Assembly: GCF_013375535.1 (NCBI RefSeq)
Contig: NZ_JABXJG010000001.1
Coordinates: forward strand, 2,170,001-2,234,000
Length of the DNA stretch: 64,000 bases
Origin: Sphingobium sp. 15-1
GTDB lineage: Bacteria > Pseudomonadota > Alphaproteobacteria > Sphingomonadales > Sphingomonadaceae
Direction: 5' to 3'
Below are positions 7,966-17,697 of this stretch, in pieces. Numbering within the stretch: position 1 is the stretch's first letter; each line of letters opens with the position of its first letter. The notes beneath the pieces were generated by a model, which had not been told where the DNA came from, did no database searches, and worked only from the letters and a program-made list of their open reading frames with translations. The position numbers and the translations under genes were made by a program.

Positions 7966-7982
7966 AGGCAAGGAACCGGACC

Positions 7983-8828
7983 ATGGTAGGCATCACCAAC
8001 AAGATCCTTCTGGCGGAAATCCGTCGCCAGCAGCAGCTATCCCAGGGCATCGTCGACGGCCAGACCGCCATTTCGACCGGCAAGACGCTGACCAAGCCGT
8101 CGGACAATGCGCTCGCCTGGGTGCAGGTGTCGGACATCGGCCGCGCGCAGGCGCAGCAGGCCGCCTGGCAGTCCAATGTCAGCACCGGCACCACCCGCGC
8201 CGCCACGGCCGAATCCAATCTCCAGGAGATGAACACGCTGTTGACCCGCGCACAGGAGCTATTGACGGCCGCGCGCAACGGATCGCTGAACGACGCCAGC
8301 AAGACCGCGATCGTCGAGGAAATGAAGACGATCCGCACGACGGTCGATTCGCTGCTCAACCAGAAGGATTATAACGGCATCCCGACCTTCGACGATGGGC
8401 AGAGCGTGCTCGTCCCGGTGAGCCGCGGCCTTAATCTCGCGGTGGTCGGCACCCGGCAGGAAGTGTCCGAAGGGATCGACGTGAACGGCACGCCGATGAC
8501 GCTGGACGCCATATTGGGCCAGAGCATCACGGCCTTGCAAAGCGGCACCGACGCCGATGTCGTCGCCGCGCTGGACGCGATCAAGGCGGGGCAGAACCAT
8601 GTCGTCCTGGAACAGACCAAGCAGGGCGTGCGCGGCGACCGGCTGGACGTGATCGGGACGCGCCTTACCGACATCGACCTCGATCTCAAGGAACGGCGGG
8701 CCGATCTGGAATCGACCGATCTGACGGAGGTGATTTCCTCGGTTTCCGCCAAGCTGCTCCAATTGGACGCCGCGCAATCGGCCTTCGCCCGGATCAACCA
8801 GCAGACGCTGTTCGACCTGATCAAATAG
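7983..8828 (+). CDS. flgL: flagellar hook-filament junction protein FlgL
   Basis: Third hook-associated protein (281 aa), related to flagellin. The N-terminal coiled-coil region includes QQQLSQGIVDGQTAISTGK and PSDNALAWVQVSDI (flagellin-type SDNP-like turn). The C-terminal helix includes DLTEVISSVSAKLLQLDAAQ and ends INQQTLFDLIK, as in FlgL. It is the last gene of the flgG-L run; a family B repeat starts 23 bp after the stop. Confidence 0.94.
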   Translation: MVGITNKILLAEIRRQQQLSQGIVDGQTAISTGKTLTKPSDNALAWVQVSDIGRAQAQQAAWQSNVSTGTTRAATAESNLQEMNTLLTRAQELLTAARNGSLNDASKTAIVEEMKTIRTTVDSLLNQKDYNGIPTFDDGQSVLVPVSRGLNLAVVGTRQEVSEGIDVNGTPMTLDAILGQSITALQSGTDADVVAALDAIKAGQNHVVLEQTKQGVRGDRLDVIGTRLTDIDLDLKERRADLESTDLTEVISSVSAKLLQLDAAQSAFARINQQTLFDLIK

Positions 8829-8851
8829 GGTAAGCGGCGCCCGCAATTCCC

Positions 8852-8942
8852 CGTCGTTCCCGCGAAGGCGGGAACCCATCTCCTGACGCTGCGCCGAGCG
8901 CATTCTTGTGAGAGATGGATCCCCGCCTCCGCGGGGATGACG
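8852..8942. repeat. palindromic repeat, family B copy 3
   Basis: Starts CGTCGTTCCCGCGAAGGCGG and ends CCTCCGCGGGGATGACG. The layout of two hairpins around a spacer is as in copies 1 and 2. It lies between flgL and motA and could act as a 3' barrier or transcript-end structure. Confidence 0.85.
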
Positions 8943-9016
8943 AGAATAAGGATCCACCGTCCAAAACCGCGCCTTTCCGGACAAAAACATCCTTACCGTT
9001 TTTTCGACGGGCGCCC

Positions 9017-9043
9017 TAAATCACAAGATAACCAAGCCGTATT
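9017..9043 (+). promoter_or_regulatory. putative sigma-28 (FliA) promoter of motAB
   Basis: TAAA at 9017-9020, then 15 nt, then GCCGTATT from 9036, matching the FliA pattern TAAA-N15-GCCGATAA in spacing and in the GCCG core. It is 73 nt upstream of motA. Flagellar stator genes are commonly sigma-28-dependent. Confidence 0.6.
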
Positions 9044-9115
9044 AACCAATCGAGAGCGTCTTCATGCGATGCTTCGATCAAGACGGCGCCTTCGGGCAGA
9101 ATTTCGGGGATAATC

Positions 9116-9979
9116 ATGTTCGCAATCATCGGCCTGGTCGTGCTGCTCGCCATGGTGTTCGGCGGCTTCATCTTTACAGGCGGCGACATCGGCCCGGTTC
9201 TGCACGCCCTGCCCCATGAAATGATCATCATCGGCGGCGCGGCCGTCGGCGCGCTGATCATCGGCAATTCGGGCTCGGACCTGAAGGCGCTGGGCGGCGG
9301 GCTTGGCAAAGTGTTCAAGGGGCCGAAATATAAGAAGCAGGATTTTCTCGACTGCATCTTCCTCGTCTCCAAGCTGATGAAGACGCTGCGCGTCGAGGGA
9401 CCGGTGGCGCTGGAACCGCATATCGAGGACCCGGCCAGCTCGACCATCTTCTCCGAATATCCGCGCCTGATGGGCGACAAGACCCTGATCCACCTGATCA
9501 GCGACACGCTGCGGCTGGTGGTCGTGTCCTCCGGCACGCTCGATCCCCATGCGGTCGAGGAGGTCATGGATAATGCGCTCAAGACCCATCATCATGAATC
9601 GCTGAAGCCCGCCGACAATCTTCAGGGACTGGCCGACGCGCTGCCCGCGCTGGGCATCGTCGCGGCGGTGCTGGGCGTGGTCAAGACTATGGGTTCGATC
9701 GACCAGCCCCCGGCGATCCTGGGCGGCATGATCGGTTCGGCGCTGGTCGGCACCTTCCTGGGCGTGCTGCTCGCTTACGGCATGGTCAATCCCTTCGCCA
9801 ATCGCTGCCGCGCAGTGATCGAGGCAGACGGCTCCATGTACCATGTCGTCAAGCAGATCATCGTCGCCTCGCTGCACGGCCATCCGCAGCCGCTGGTGAT
9901 CGAGGCGGCGCGCTCCAGCCTCACCCATGCGAACCAGCCGGCCTTTGCCGAAGTGTTCGACGGCATGCGGGGCAAATAA
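9116..9979 (+). CDS. motA: flagellar stator protein MotA
   Basis: Proton-channel stator subunit in the inner membrane (287 aa). The N-terminus MFAIIGLVVLLAMVFGGFIF is the first membrane helix. The later helices include ALGIVAAVLGVVKTMGSI and LGGMIGSALVGTFLGVLLAYGMVNP, both conserved in MotA. The cytoplasmic loop between has acidic and basic residues for contact with FliG. motB follows after 3 nt. Confidence 0.96.
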   Translation: MFAIIGLVVLLAMVFGGFIFTGGDIGPVLHALPHEMIIIGGAAVGALIIGNSGSDLKALGGGLGKVFKGPKYKKQDFLDCIFLVSKLMKTLRVEGPVALEPHIEDPASSTIFSEYPRLMGDKTLIHLISDTLRLVVVSSGTLDPHAVEEVMDNALKTHHHESLKPADNLQGLADALPALGIVAAVLGVVKTMGSIDQPPAILGGMIGSALVGTFLGVLLAYGMVNPFANRCRAVIEADGSMYHVVKQIIVASLHGHPQPLVIEAARSSLTHANQPAFAEVFDGMRGK

Positions 9980-9982
9980 GCC

Positions 9983-11038
9983 ATGGCCGAGAAGAAACGC
10001 GGGGCGAACGAGCCTGAACCCCGGCCGATCATCGTCAAGAAGATCATCGTCGAGGGCCATGGCGGCCATCATGGCGGTGCGTGGAAGGTGGCCTATGCCG
10101 ACTTTGTGACGGCGATGATGGCCTTCTTCCTGCTGATGTGGCTGCTGGGCGCGACCACGGAAAAGCAGCGCAAGGGGCTGGCGGACTATTTCACGCCGAC
10201 GCTGGTGCAGATGAAGGAGAATTCGGCCGGCTCCAACGGCATGTTCGGCGGCGACAGCATGATGGGCAAGGAAAATTACCCGACCACCGGCGGTCAGGGG
10301 AACCTGGCCATCACCATGCCGCGCGACGCGTCGGGCACGAAGGATCAGGGCGGCAAGGCCACCAAGGCGGCCGACCGCGCCAAGTTCGAATCGATCAAGA
10401 AGGAGCTGGAGGCGCGCATGGCCCGCCGCCAGGGCATCAACAAGCTGCGCAAGAATGTCCGCTTCACAGAAACGCGCGAAGGGCTGCGCATCGACCTGAT
10501 CGACGAGGCCGATTTCGCCATGTTCGCCATGGGGACCGACCGGCTGCTACCGCAGGCCCGCGAACTGGTGGACGAGGTGGCGAAGACGATCCAGACCATG
10601 CCCAATCCGCTGATCGTGCGCGGGCATACGGACGGGCTGCCCTATAGCTCGGGCCAGACGATGAACAATTGGATGCTGTCCTCCGCCCGCGCCGAAGCGA
10701 CCCGCAAAGCGCTCGCCGCGAGCGGCATCGGCAACGACCGCTTCGCCCGGATCGAGGGGGTGGCCGACCGCGAGCCTTTCGCGAAGGGCGACGTCTACGA
10801 CCCGCGCAACCGGCGCATGTCGATCATCCTTGGATGGAGCCGTGGCGCAAGCGATGGCGATGCCGATGAACAAGCCGATGCGGAGACCAGAGCGGCGATC
10901 AAGGAACGCGACAATCCGGTAACCGTCGCTCACAGCGAAGCGCGCAAGCTCGACATGGGCGGAACCGGCCTGCCGACAGGCGCGCAGTTGATCAACCCCA
11001 CGGCAAAGGGCACGTCCAGCAAACCCGGTAAGCATTAA
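9983..11038 (+). CDS. motB: flagellar stator protein MotB
   Basis: Stator subunit anchoring MotA to peptidoglycan (351 aa). The single membrane helix near residues 34-56 contains the proton-binding aspartate in YADFVTAMMAFFLLMWLLG. The C-terminal OmpA-like domain carries GHTDGLPYSS, SSARAEATRKAL and RNRRMSIIL (peptidoglycan-binding fold). A His/Gly-rich stretch (EGHGGHHGGAWK) precedes the membrane helix. It ends the flagellar block and faces a terminator shared with recA. Confidence 0.96.
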   Translation: MAEKKRGANEPEPRPIIVKKIIVEGHGGHHGGAWKVAYADFVTAMMAFFLLMWLLGATTEKQRKGLADYFTPTLVQMKENSAGSNGMFGGDSMMGKENYPTTGGQGNLAITMPRDASGTKDQGGKATKAADRAKFESIKKELEARMARRQGINKLRKNVRFTETREGLRIDLIDEADFAMFAMGTDRLLPQARELVDEVAKTIQTMPNPLIVRGHTDGLPYSSGQTMNNWMLSSARAEATRKALAASGIGNDRFARIEGVADREPFAKGDVYDPRNRRMSIILGWSRGASDGDADEQADAETRAAIKERDNPVTVAHSEARKLDMGGTGLPTGAQLINPTAKGTSSKPGKH

Positions 11039-11101
11039 AGGGGGCAAGTGGCGGCTGCGGGTGGGGAGCGGACGGTCTGCTTCGCACTGCTTTCCTTAAA
11101 A

Positions 11102-11201
11102 CGCACCGTGCTCCTGCGCAGGCAGGAGCCCAGTTCAAACGGTGCGATGATCCATAGACGGCGGGACTGGGCTCCTGCCTGCGCAGGAGCATGGTGCGCT
11201 T
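11102..11201. repeat. palindromic repeat, family A copy 1
   Basis: The left end GTGCTCCTGCGCAGGCAGG continues to GAGCCCAGTTC. The right half is the inverse, GAACTGGG-type sequence to CCTGCCTGCGCAGGAGC. Each half contains its own small hairpin, and the two halves can pair over about 35 bp. Further copies or fragments are at 20401-20706, 28842-28881, 33116-33143, 56757-56845 and 58454-58570. Confidence 0.85.
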
Positions 11202-11310
11202 AACGGCTGAGAATGACCGCAACTGGCCATTCCCTCCCCATATTTCTCCCACCATATCGTTTCACACCGCCAGAATTCCGACGCCTGCCGCCGCCACACC
11301 CTCCAACGGT

Positions 11311-11347
11311 AAAAGGCCCGCTGCGCCAGTCGCGCAGCGGGCCTTTT
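11311..11347. terminator. bidirectional intrinsic terminator motB/recA
   Basis: AAAAGGCCCGCTGCG (11311-11325) pairs perfectly with CGCAGCGGGCCTTTT (11333-11347) around a 7-nt loop. With A residues before and T residues after the stem, it works in both directions for convergent motB and recA. Confidence 0.9.
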
Positions 11348-11420
11348 CAGTGCGTGAAGCAACAGGCGGGCTGTATCGCGCCAAGGCTTCCGGTTGATCT
11401 GGCCGGAAAGCCGTCAGCGC

Positions 11421-12494
<1,074 letters not shown>

Positions 12495-12546
12495 CGGCCT
12501 ATCCCCTGTCAAGCGGAACACGCCGATCGAAGTGGCGCGTGGCCAC

Positions 12547-12575
12547 CATGTATCCTGTTTGTTCTAATGGAACAA
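12547..12575 (-). promoter_or_regulatory. putative recA promoter
   Basis: On the - strand TTGTTC (12570-12575) and TACATG (12547-12552) are separated by 17 nt, a reasonable -35/-10 pair. The -35 overlaps the LexA box, which fits SOS repression. It lies about 53 nt upstream of the chosen recA start. Confidence 0.5.
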
Positions 12576-12584
12576 GAGGGGAAC
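12570..12584 (-). promoter_or_regulatory. LexA (SOS) box of recA
   Basis: GTTC-N7-GTTC on the - strand (GAAC-N7-GAAC on +), the direct-repeat SOS operator used by alphaproteobacterial LexA. An additional GTTC at 12561-12564 forms an inverted pair with the GAAC at 12570-12573. It lies between the response-regulator stop and recA. Confidence 0.85.
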
Positions 12585-12593
12585 GAAATTTTC

Positions 12594-12953
12594 CTATCGG
12601 ACCCCCAGGGCCTTGTTCAAGGCCCGTTCGACCGCGCCGATGGTGAAAGGCTTGGCCAGCGTCGGCCGGTCCGCATGGCCGGTCGGCAGGTCGTCCGCCA
12701 TGCCGCCCGTCGCAAAGACGAAGGGGATGCCGCTCTGCGCCAATATGTCCGCCACCGGCCAGCTTTTCTCGCCATGCAGATTGCAGTCGAGCAGCGCCGC
12801 GTCGAAGCCGCCCTCGCGCGCCTTGACGCAGGCTTCATCGACCGATTCGGCAATGGCGTGCAGCCGGTATCCCAGCGTGTCGAGATAATCCTCCAGCATC
12901 ATGCCGATCATTGCTTCATCCTCGACGATCAGGATGGTCTTGCCGTCAGACAT
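12594..12953 (-). CDS. single-domain response regulator
   Basis: Stand-alone receiver domain (119 aa from ATG 12953) with no output domain. It has the acidic pair in ILIVEDEAM, the phospho-acceptor Asp in ALLDCNLHG, the switch Thr in FATGG and the Lys in LAKPF. It lies between cckA and recA on the same strand. It differs from CpdR and looks more like receivers paired with HWE-type kinases, so its kinase is not evident. A fine regulator of phosphotransfer is likely, but the target is unknown. Confidence 0.88.
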   Translation of the reverse strand: MSDGKTILIVEDEAMIGMMLEDYLDTLGYRLHAIAESVDEACVKAREGGFDAALLDCNLHGEKSWPVADILAQSGIPFVFATGGMADDLPTGHADRPTLAKPFTIGAVERALNKALGVR

Positions 12954-13046
12954 GCTTGCGGTCCCCAATAATGCCCATCGCTAACCCCGAATGCGATTTC
13001 CGACCAGCATAATTCCCCGGCGGCGCAGAAGTTCATTCCCTGGAAC

Positions 13047-15494
13047 TCACTCCGGCGCCGGCCGCAACGCCAGTGCATCCCGCGCCGCTTCCGCCAACTG
13101 ACTGACGGAAAAGGGTTTCGGCAGAAAAGCCACATTGGCGATGTCGATCGATTTGCGCAACTGTTCCTCGGCATAGCCCGACATGAACAGCACAGGCAGG
13201 TCGGGATGAGTGGCCCTGGCCCGCGCCACCATGGACGGGCCGTCCATGTTCGGCATCACCACGTCGGAAATGAGCAGGTCGATCTTCTCGTCCCCGTTCA
13301 GCACCTCCAGCCCCTGTTCGCCGTCATTGGCGGTCAGTACCTTATAGCCCTGCCGCGTGAGCGCCCGCTCGGCAACGGCGCGCACCATATCCTCATCCTC
13401 CACCAGCAGCACCGTGCCGGTGCCCCAGGTTTCGCTGCGGCGGACCGGCGCCTTGGGCTGGGCTGCCTGCTCCACATCGGCGCCGTGATAGACTGGCAGG
13501 TAGATGACGAAGCTCGCCCCGCGCCCCAGTTCGGACTCCGCGAAGATGAACCCGCCCGACTGCTTGACGATGCCGTAGACGGTGGAAAGGCCCAGCCCCG
13601 TGCCCTTGCCCAGTTCCTTGGTGGTGAAGAAAGGCTCGAAGATCTTCGAAAGAATATCCGGCGGAATGCCAAGCCCGGTGTCCGACACCCGAACCGCCGT
13701 ATAGTCGGCCAGCGGCATGATGTCGTTGCGCATTTCCCGCACCTTGGCGGCGGGCACGGCATAGGTCTGGATGTTGAGCGTGCCGCCATCGGGCATGGCG
13801 TCGCGGGCGTTGACGGCCAGGTTGACGATCACCTGCTCCAACTGGCCGGGGTCCGCCCGGACCGCGCCCAGATTGCGGCCATGGGTGACTTCCAGCTTCA
13901 CACTCTCGCCCAGCAGCCGCTTCAGCAGGTTGGAGACGTCCGCGACGATGTCCGGCAATTGCAAGATCTGCGGCCGCAACGTCTGCTGGCGCGAAAAGGC
14001 CAGCAATTGGCGCGTCAGCCCTGCCGCACGGTTGCTGTTCGACTTGATCTGCTGGATGTCGTCATAATCGCTGTCGCCCGGCGTATGGCGCATCAGCATC
14101 AGGTCGCAATGGCCGATGATCGCGGTCAGGATATTGTTGAAATCGTGCGCCACGCCGCCCGCAAGCTGGCCGATAGCCTGCATCTTGGTCGCTTGCGCCA
14201 CCTGCCGCTTGAGCTTGCTCTCCTCGCTATTATCCTTGAGGGAGAGCAGCACCGCCGCTTCGCCCAGGCCCCGCACGCCCGCCAGGCTGAGCGCGATCGG
14301 CTCGTCCGGCTGCTCGCGCATGCGCACGGCGACGTCGCCCGACATTTGCGGGCCGACGGCGAAGCGCCGCACCGCGTCGGCCACCGCCGCCTGATCCTCC
14401 CGCACGACCAGATCGCCCGGATAGCTCGGCTTGTCGCCTTCCTTGAGGCCCGCCGCCCGCGAAAAGGCCTTGTTGAGAAACAGCACCCGTCCGTCGCGAT
14501 CCGCCATGGCGAGACCGAAGGGCAGCAGCGACAGCAAAGTCTCTATATAGGAAAGCGCCGAAGTGCCGCCCGCATTGCCCGCCGGCTCATCGATCAGCAG
14601 CAGCAGCATCGGCCCGTCCTGCGCGCCCGATTGCGCACCGACGGGCTGGACGGCGCGCTTCAGCGGCACTTGCAGCAGGCGCAGCGGAATGCCGCCTGAT
14701 TCCTCCCGCGCCAGGAACAGCCGCGCCTTGTCGTCCACCCGCATATGCGCGGCGAAATCGCGCCCAGTGATATTGGCGTCGATCCGCCCAGCGGCGCGCA
14801 GCAGGAAAGCGCCATTGGCCGCCCGGATGCGCCCTTCGCCGCCGATCATCACCGCCATGATGCCCGCTTCGCCCAATTGCCGCCCCGCCTCCCCGGTCAG
14901 CAGGCGATGGACGTCATCCAGCGCGCTCGGCTGGCGCACCGGGGAAAAGCGCCACAGCAGATAATCTTCCGACCGCCCCGTGCGCCCGATGAAGGCGTCC
15001 AGCCGCAGCGCGCCCTGCACAATCCCCTCGACCCGCGCCTCACCGTCGCGCCAAGCGGCGCGGGCGGCGTTCCCCAGGCTGTCGGACAGGGCATTGTCGC
15101 CGGTGATGTGCGGCGGCGTGGGGAAGCCGGGAAACCATTCCCCGAACAGATCACTGGCGCAGACCAGCCGCCCGGCGCGGTCAGTGACGGCGATCGCCAT
15201 GTTGGACGCATCCGCCGCAGCCCGCGCCACCGTCCAGTCGGGCACGGCCTCGCCCACCGCCACTTCCTCCGGATGGAGCTTGCGATACCAGCTCAGTAGC
15301 GCCGCCCCGGCCAGCACCGCCGCGCCGAAACCGGCGCCCAGCGCCCAGTTCCCGGCGGCATAGACGACCAGCCCCGCCGAAATCAGCGCCAGCAGGATCA
15401 GCAGAGGCAGGATCAGAGGCGACGGCCGGTCAGCCGCCCAAGCGTCTCCATCCCTGATCACACGCGCGGACACGGCCCGGCTATCCCCCTGCAT
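13047..15494 (-). CDS. cckA: hybrid histidine kinase CckA
   Basis: Cell-cycle hybrid kinase (815 aa) that in alphaproteobacteria phosphorylates ChpT, then CtrA and CpdR. Two membrane helices lie near residues 25-70, followed by PAS-like regions. The HisKA motif [20 protein letters not shown] places the phospho-His at residue 450. HATPase boxes are [20 protein letters not shown]. The C-terminal receiver (about 694-815) has the acceptor Asp at 744 in [13 protein letters not shown]. The [14 protein letters not shown] signature is characteristic of CckA. No strong ribosome-binding site is seen before ATG 15494. Confidence 0.92.
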   Translation of the reverse strand: MQGDSRAVSARVIRDGDAWAADRPSPLILPLLILLALISAGLVVYAAGNWALGAGFGAAVLAGAALLSWYRKLHPEEVAVGEAVPDWTVARAAADASNMAIAVTDRAGRLVCASDLFGEWFPGFPTPPHITGDNALSDSLGNAARAAWRDGEARVEGIVQGALRLDAFIGRTGRSEDYLLWRFSPVRQPSALDDVHRLLTGEAGRQLGEAGIMAVMIGGEGRIRAANGAFLLRAAGRIDANITGRDFAAHMRVDDKARLFLAREESGGIPLRLLQVPLKRAVQPVGAQSGAQDGPMLLLLIDEPAGNAGGTSALSYIETLLSLLPFGLAMADRDGRVLFLNKAFSRAAGLKEGDKPSYPGDLVVREDQAAVADAVRRFAVGPQMSGDVAVRMREQPDEPIALSLAGVRGLGEAAVLLSLKDNSEESKLKRQVAQATKMQAIGQLAGGVAHDFNNILTAIIGHCDLMLMRHTPGDSDYDDIQQIKSNSNRAAGLTRQLLAFSRQQTLRPQILQLPDIVADVSNLLKRLLGESVKLEVTHGRNLGAVRADPGQLEQVIVNLAVNARDAMPDGGTLNIQTYAVPAAKVREMRNDIMPLADYTAVRVSDTGLGIPPDILSKIFEPFFTTKELGKGTGLGLSTVYGIVKQSGGFIFAESELGRGASFVIYLPVYHGADVEQAAQPKAPVRRSETWGTGTVLLVEDEDMVRAVAERALTRQGYKVLTANDGEQGLEVLNGDEKIDLLISDVVMPNMDGPSMVARARATHPDLPVLFMSGYAEEQLRKSIDIANVAFLPKPFSVSQLAEAARDALALRPAPE

Positions 15495-15521
15495 TCACAA
15501 TGGACTTGCCGCCCCTGCCCG

Positions 15522-16115
15522 TCAGGCCGAAGCGACTTCCTCCAATGCGCCGCTTTCGAGTGCCTTGCCAATCCTCAATTTGCGCGCATGCCATTTCCGG
15601 CCCATGCGATGGCGCCAGATCCAGTCGGCCAGGAAATAGCCCACCACCGCGAAAGCGAGGGAAATCAGCGCCAGCCCCAGCAACATCGCCGGCGCCGCTT
15701 CGGAAAAGAGCCAGGCGCACCAGTCGCGGATCGAGGCATGTTTGTCGACCAGCGCCATGAAGCCCGATGCGTCGGCCGTCCGCCCCAGCATCCAGTTGCC
15801 CATCCACACCGACGCCATCAGGAACAGCGGCGTCGTCGCCGGATTGGAAAGGAAGGTCATCGCCGCAGCCAGCGGGATATTCGCCCGAAACGGCAGCGCC
15901 AGCAGCGCCGCACCCGCAATCTGCACGCCGGGGATCAGCAGGAAGATGCCAACCAGCAGCCCCAGCGCCACGCCGCGCGGCACCGATCGCCGGGTAAAGC
16001 GCCACAAGGACGGCTCCAGCACCCGATGCGCCACCGGGGCCAAGAAGCGGTTATGTTCCAGCGACTCACGGGTCGGGGCATTGGCGTGCCACCAGCGGCT
16101 GAGTCTATTGTCCAT
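15522..16115 (-). CDS. DUF2062 inner-membrane protein
   Basis: 197-aa membrane protein of the DUF2062 family (function unknown). The family motif PRGVALGLLVGIFLLIPGVQ and LSNPATTPLF is present, with three or four hydrophobic segments (about 45-65, 70-105, 150-185). The start ATG at 16115 shares a base with the smpB stop (TGATG), so it is probably translated together with smpB; cckA follows 27 nt downstream. Confidence 0.88.
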   Translation of the reverse strand: MDNRLSRWWHANAPTRESLEHNRFLAPVAHRVLEPSLWRFTRRSVPRGVALGLLVGIFLLIPGVQIAGAALLALPFRANIPLAAAMTFLSNPATTPLFLMASVWMGNWMLGRTADASGFMALVDKHASIRDWCAWLFSEAAPAMLLGLALISLAFAVVGYFLADWIWRHRMGRKWHARKLRIGKALESGALEEVASA

Positions 16116-16597
16116 CAGCGGTGCGCCTTCATGATGCGCTGCTGATCGCGCTTCCAGTCGCGTTCCTTGATCGTCTCGCGCTTGTCATGGGTCTTCTTGC
16201 CCTTGGCCAGCGCCAGTTCGACCTTCGCCTTGCCCCGGCTGTTGAAATAGATGCTCAAGGGGACCAAAGTCATGCCCTTGCGTTCCACCGCGCCGTGCAT
16301 GCGGGCGATCTCCCGCTCGTGCAACAGCAGCTTGCGGGGGCGTTTCGGCTCATGGTTGAAGCGGTTGCCATGGCTGAACTCAGGGATGTTGCTGTTGACC
16401 AGCCACACCTGCTCGCCCTTCACCTCGGCATAGCTTTCCGCGATATTGCCCTCGCCAAAGCGCAGTGACTTGACCTCGGTCCCCTGCAGGGCGATGCCCG
16501 CCTCGAACACATCCTCCAGGAAATATTCGAAACGCGCGCGCCGGTTCTCGGCAACGATCTTCTTCTTGTCGAAGGCTTCGGGACGGGGGCGGGCCAT
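16115..16597 (-). CDS. smpB: tmRNA-binding protein SmpB
   Basis: RNA-binding partner of tmRNA in trans-translation (160 aa). It starts [25 protein letters not shown] (landmarks: [10 protein letters not shown]), continues with [13 protein letters not shown] and ends in the basic tail [24 protein letters not shown], all typical of SmpB. Its stop overlaps the DUF2062 start by one base. dapA lies upstream across a 112-bp gap. Confidence 0.97.
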   Translation of the reverse strand: MARPRPEAFDKKKIVAENRRARFEYFLEDVFEAGIALQGTEVKSLRFGEGNIAESYAEVKGEQVWLVNSNIPEFSHGNRFNHEPKRPRKLLLHEREIARMHGAVERKGMTLVPLSIYFNSRGKAKVELALAKGKKTHDKRETIKERDWKRDQQRIMKAHR

Positions 16598-16709
16598 CGG
16601 TCTTTTCTAAACTTCCATTCGTGTCGGGCGCAGCATCCTATACGCGCCGCGGCCGGTCCTTATTCCGGGCACGCGGCCCGAAAGGAGGGAATATGGGGTC
16701 GGCGCGGCC

Positions 16710-17588
16710 TTATACCAGTCCGGCGATCTCCAAGGCCCGGTCGACAGCGGCGCGGCTCGATTCCGACGGCCAGGTGATCGGCAGGCGGACGTCGCCGGGC
16801 ATGTCGGGACGGACCCGCGTAAGGGCGTATTTAACCGGTCCGGGTGAAGAATCGCTGAACAGGGCATCATGCAGCGGGTAGAGACGATCCTGAAGCGCCA
16901 AGGCACCATTCCAATCGCCATCGGCAATGGCTTTCTGGAATTCGGCGCACAGGCGCGGCGCGACATTGGCCGTGACCGAAATGCAGCCCTTGCCGCCCAT
17001 CGCATTGAATCCCAGCGCCGTCTCATCATTGCCGGAAAGCTGACAGAAATCGGCCCGGCAGGCGAGCCGCTGCGCGGTGACCCGCCCCAGATTCCCGGTA
17101 GCGTCCTTGATGCCGACGATGGTCTGATATTCTTCCGACAGGCGGTGGATCACCGGCACGCCGATGTCGGTGATGGTACGGCTGGGCACATTATAGAGGA
17201 CGATCGGCAGCGAACAGCGCTCCGCCAGATAGGCGAAATGCTGATAGACGCCGTCCTGATTGGGCTTGTTGTAATAGGGCGCGACCACCAGCGCCGCATC
17301 GGCGCCCGCCGCCTGCGCCGCGAACATATGCTCCAGCGCGATTCGCGTATCGTTGGAGCCGCAGCCCGCGATCACCGGCACCCGGCCCGCCGCCTGGTCG
17401 ACGCAGATGGCGATCACGCGGTTATGCTCCTCGACCGTCATGGTCGCGCTTTCGCCGGTCGTGCCGCAGGGCACCAGCCCGCTGCTGCCCTGCTCGATCT
17501 GCCAGTCGACGAAGGCGCGGAAAGCCGCCTCATCCACCGCCCCATCGCGGAAGGGCGTGATCAGCGCCGGAATCGACCCGGAAAACAT
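16710..17588 (-). CDS. dapA: 4-hydroxy-tetrahydrodipicolinate synthase DapA
   Basis: Condenses pyruvate with aspartate semialdehyde, the first committed step to lysine and diaminopimelate (292 aa). The sequence has GSIPALITPF at the start, the GTTGES motif at about 43-48, the catalytic-Tyr region PIVLYNVPSRT and the Schiff-base Lys in IVGIKDATGN. The start ATG 17588 follows AAGGAG. It is divergent from the lytic transglycosylase gene and upstream of smpB. Confidence 0.97.
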   Translation of the reverse strand: MFSGSIPALITPFRDGAVDEAAFRAFVDWQIEQGSSGLVPCGTTGESATMTVEEHNRVIAICVDQAAGRVPVIAGCGSNDTRIALEHMFAAQAAGADAALVVAPYYNKPNQDGVYQHFAYLAERCSLPIVLYNVPSRTITDIGVPVIHRLSEEYQTIVGIKDATGNLGRVTAQRLACRADFCQLSGNDETALGFNAMGGKGCISVTANVAPRLCAEFQKAIADGDWNGALALQDRLYPLHDALFSDSSPGPVKYALTRVRPDMPGDVRLPITWPSESSRAAVDRALEIAGLV

Positions 17589-17697
17589 GCAACAAACTCC
17601 TTCAATTCACCGGGATTCCGGGGCATCATAGCGTGAAACACGCGAACGGCGCGCTATAGCGCGTCATTCATGGCCTGATAAGGATGCAATTGCGATC

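Larger units (their letters stand above)
11039..11420. other. 382-bp intergenic region motB/recA
   Basis: Between convergent motB and recA. It holds an intact family A palindromic repeat (11102-11201) and a strong two-way terminator hairpin (11311-11347). No credible gene was seen. Confidence 0.7.

Noticed and set aside
11101..11201. CRISPR-like repeats
   Set aside because: The units are isolated palindromes scattered across the window, not a regular array with spacers, and no cas gene is present.
13206..14699. 497-aa open frame antisense to cckA
   Set aside because: His/Arg/Gln-rich shadow of the kinase gene.
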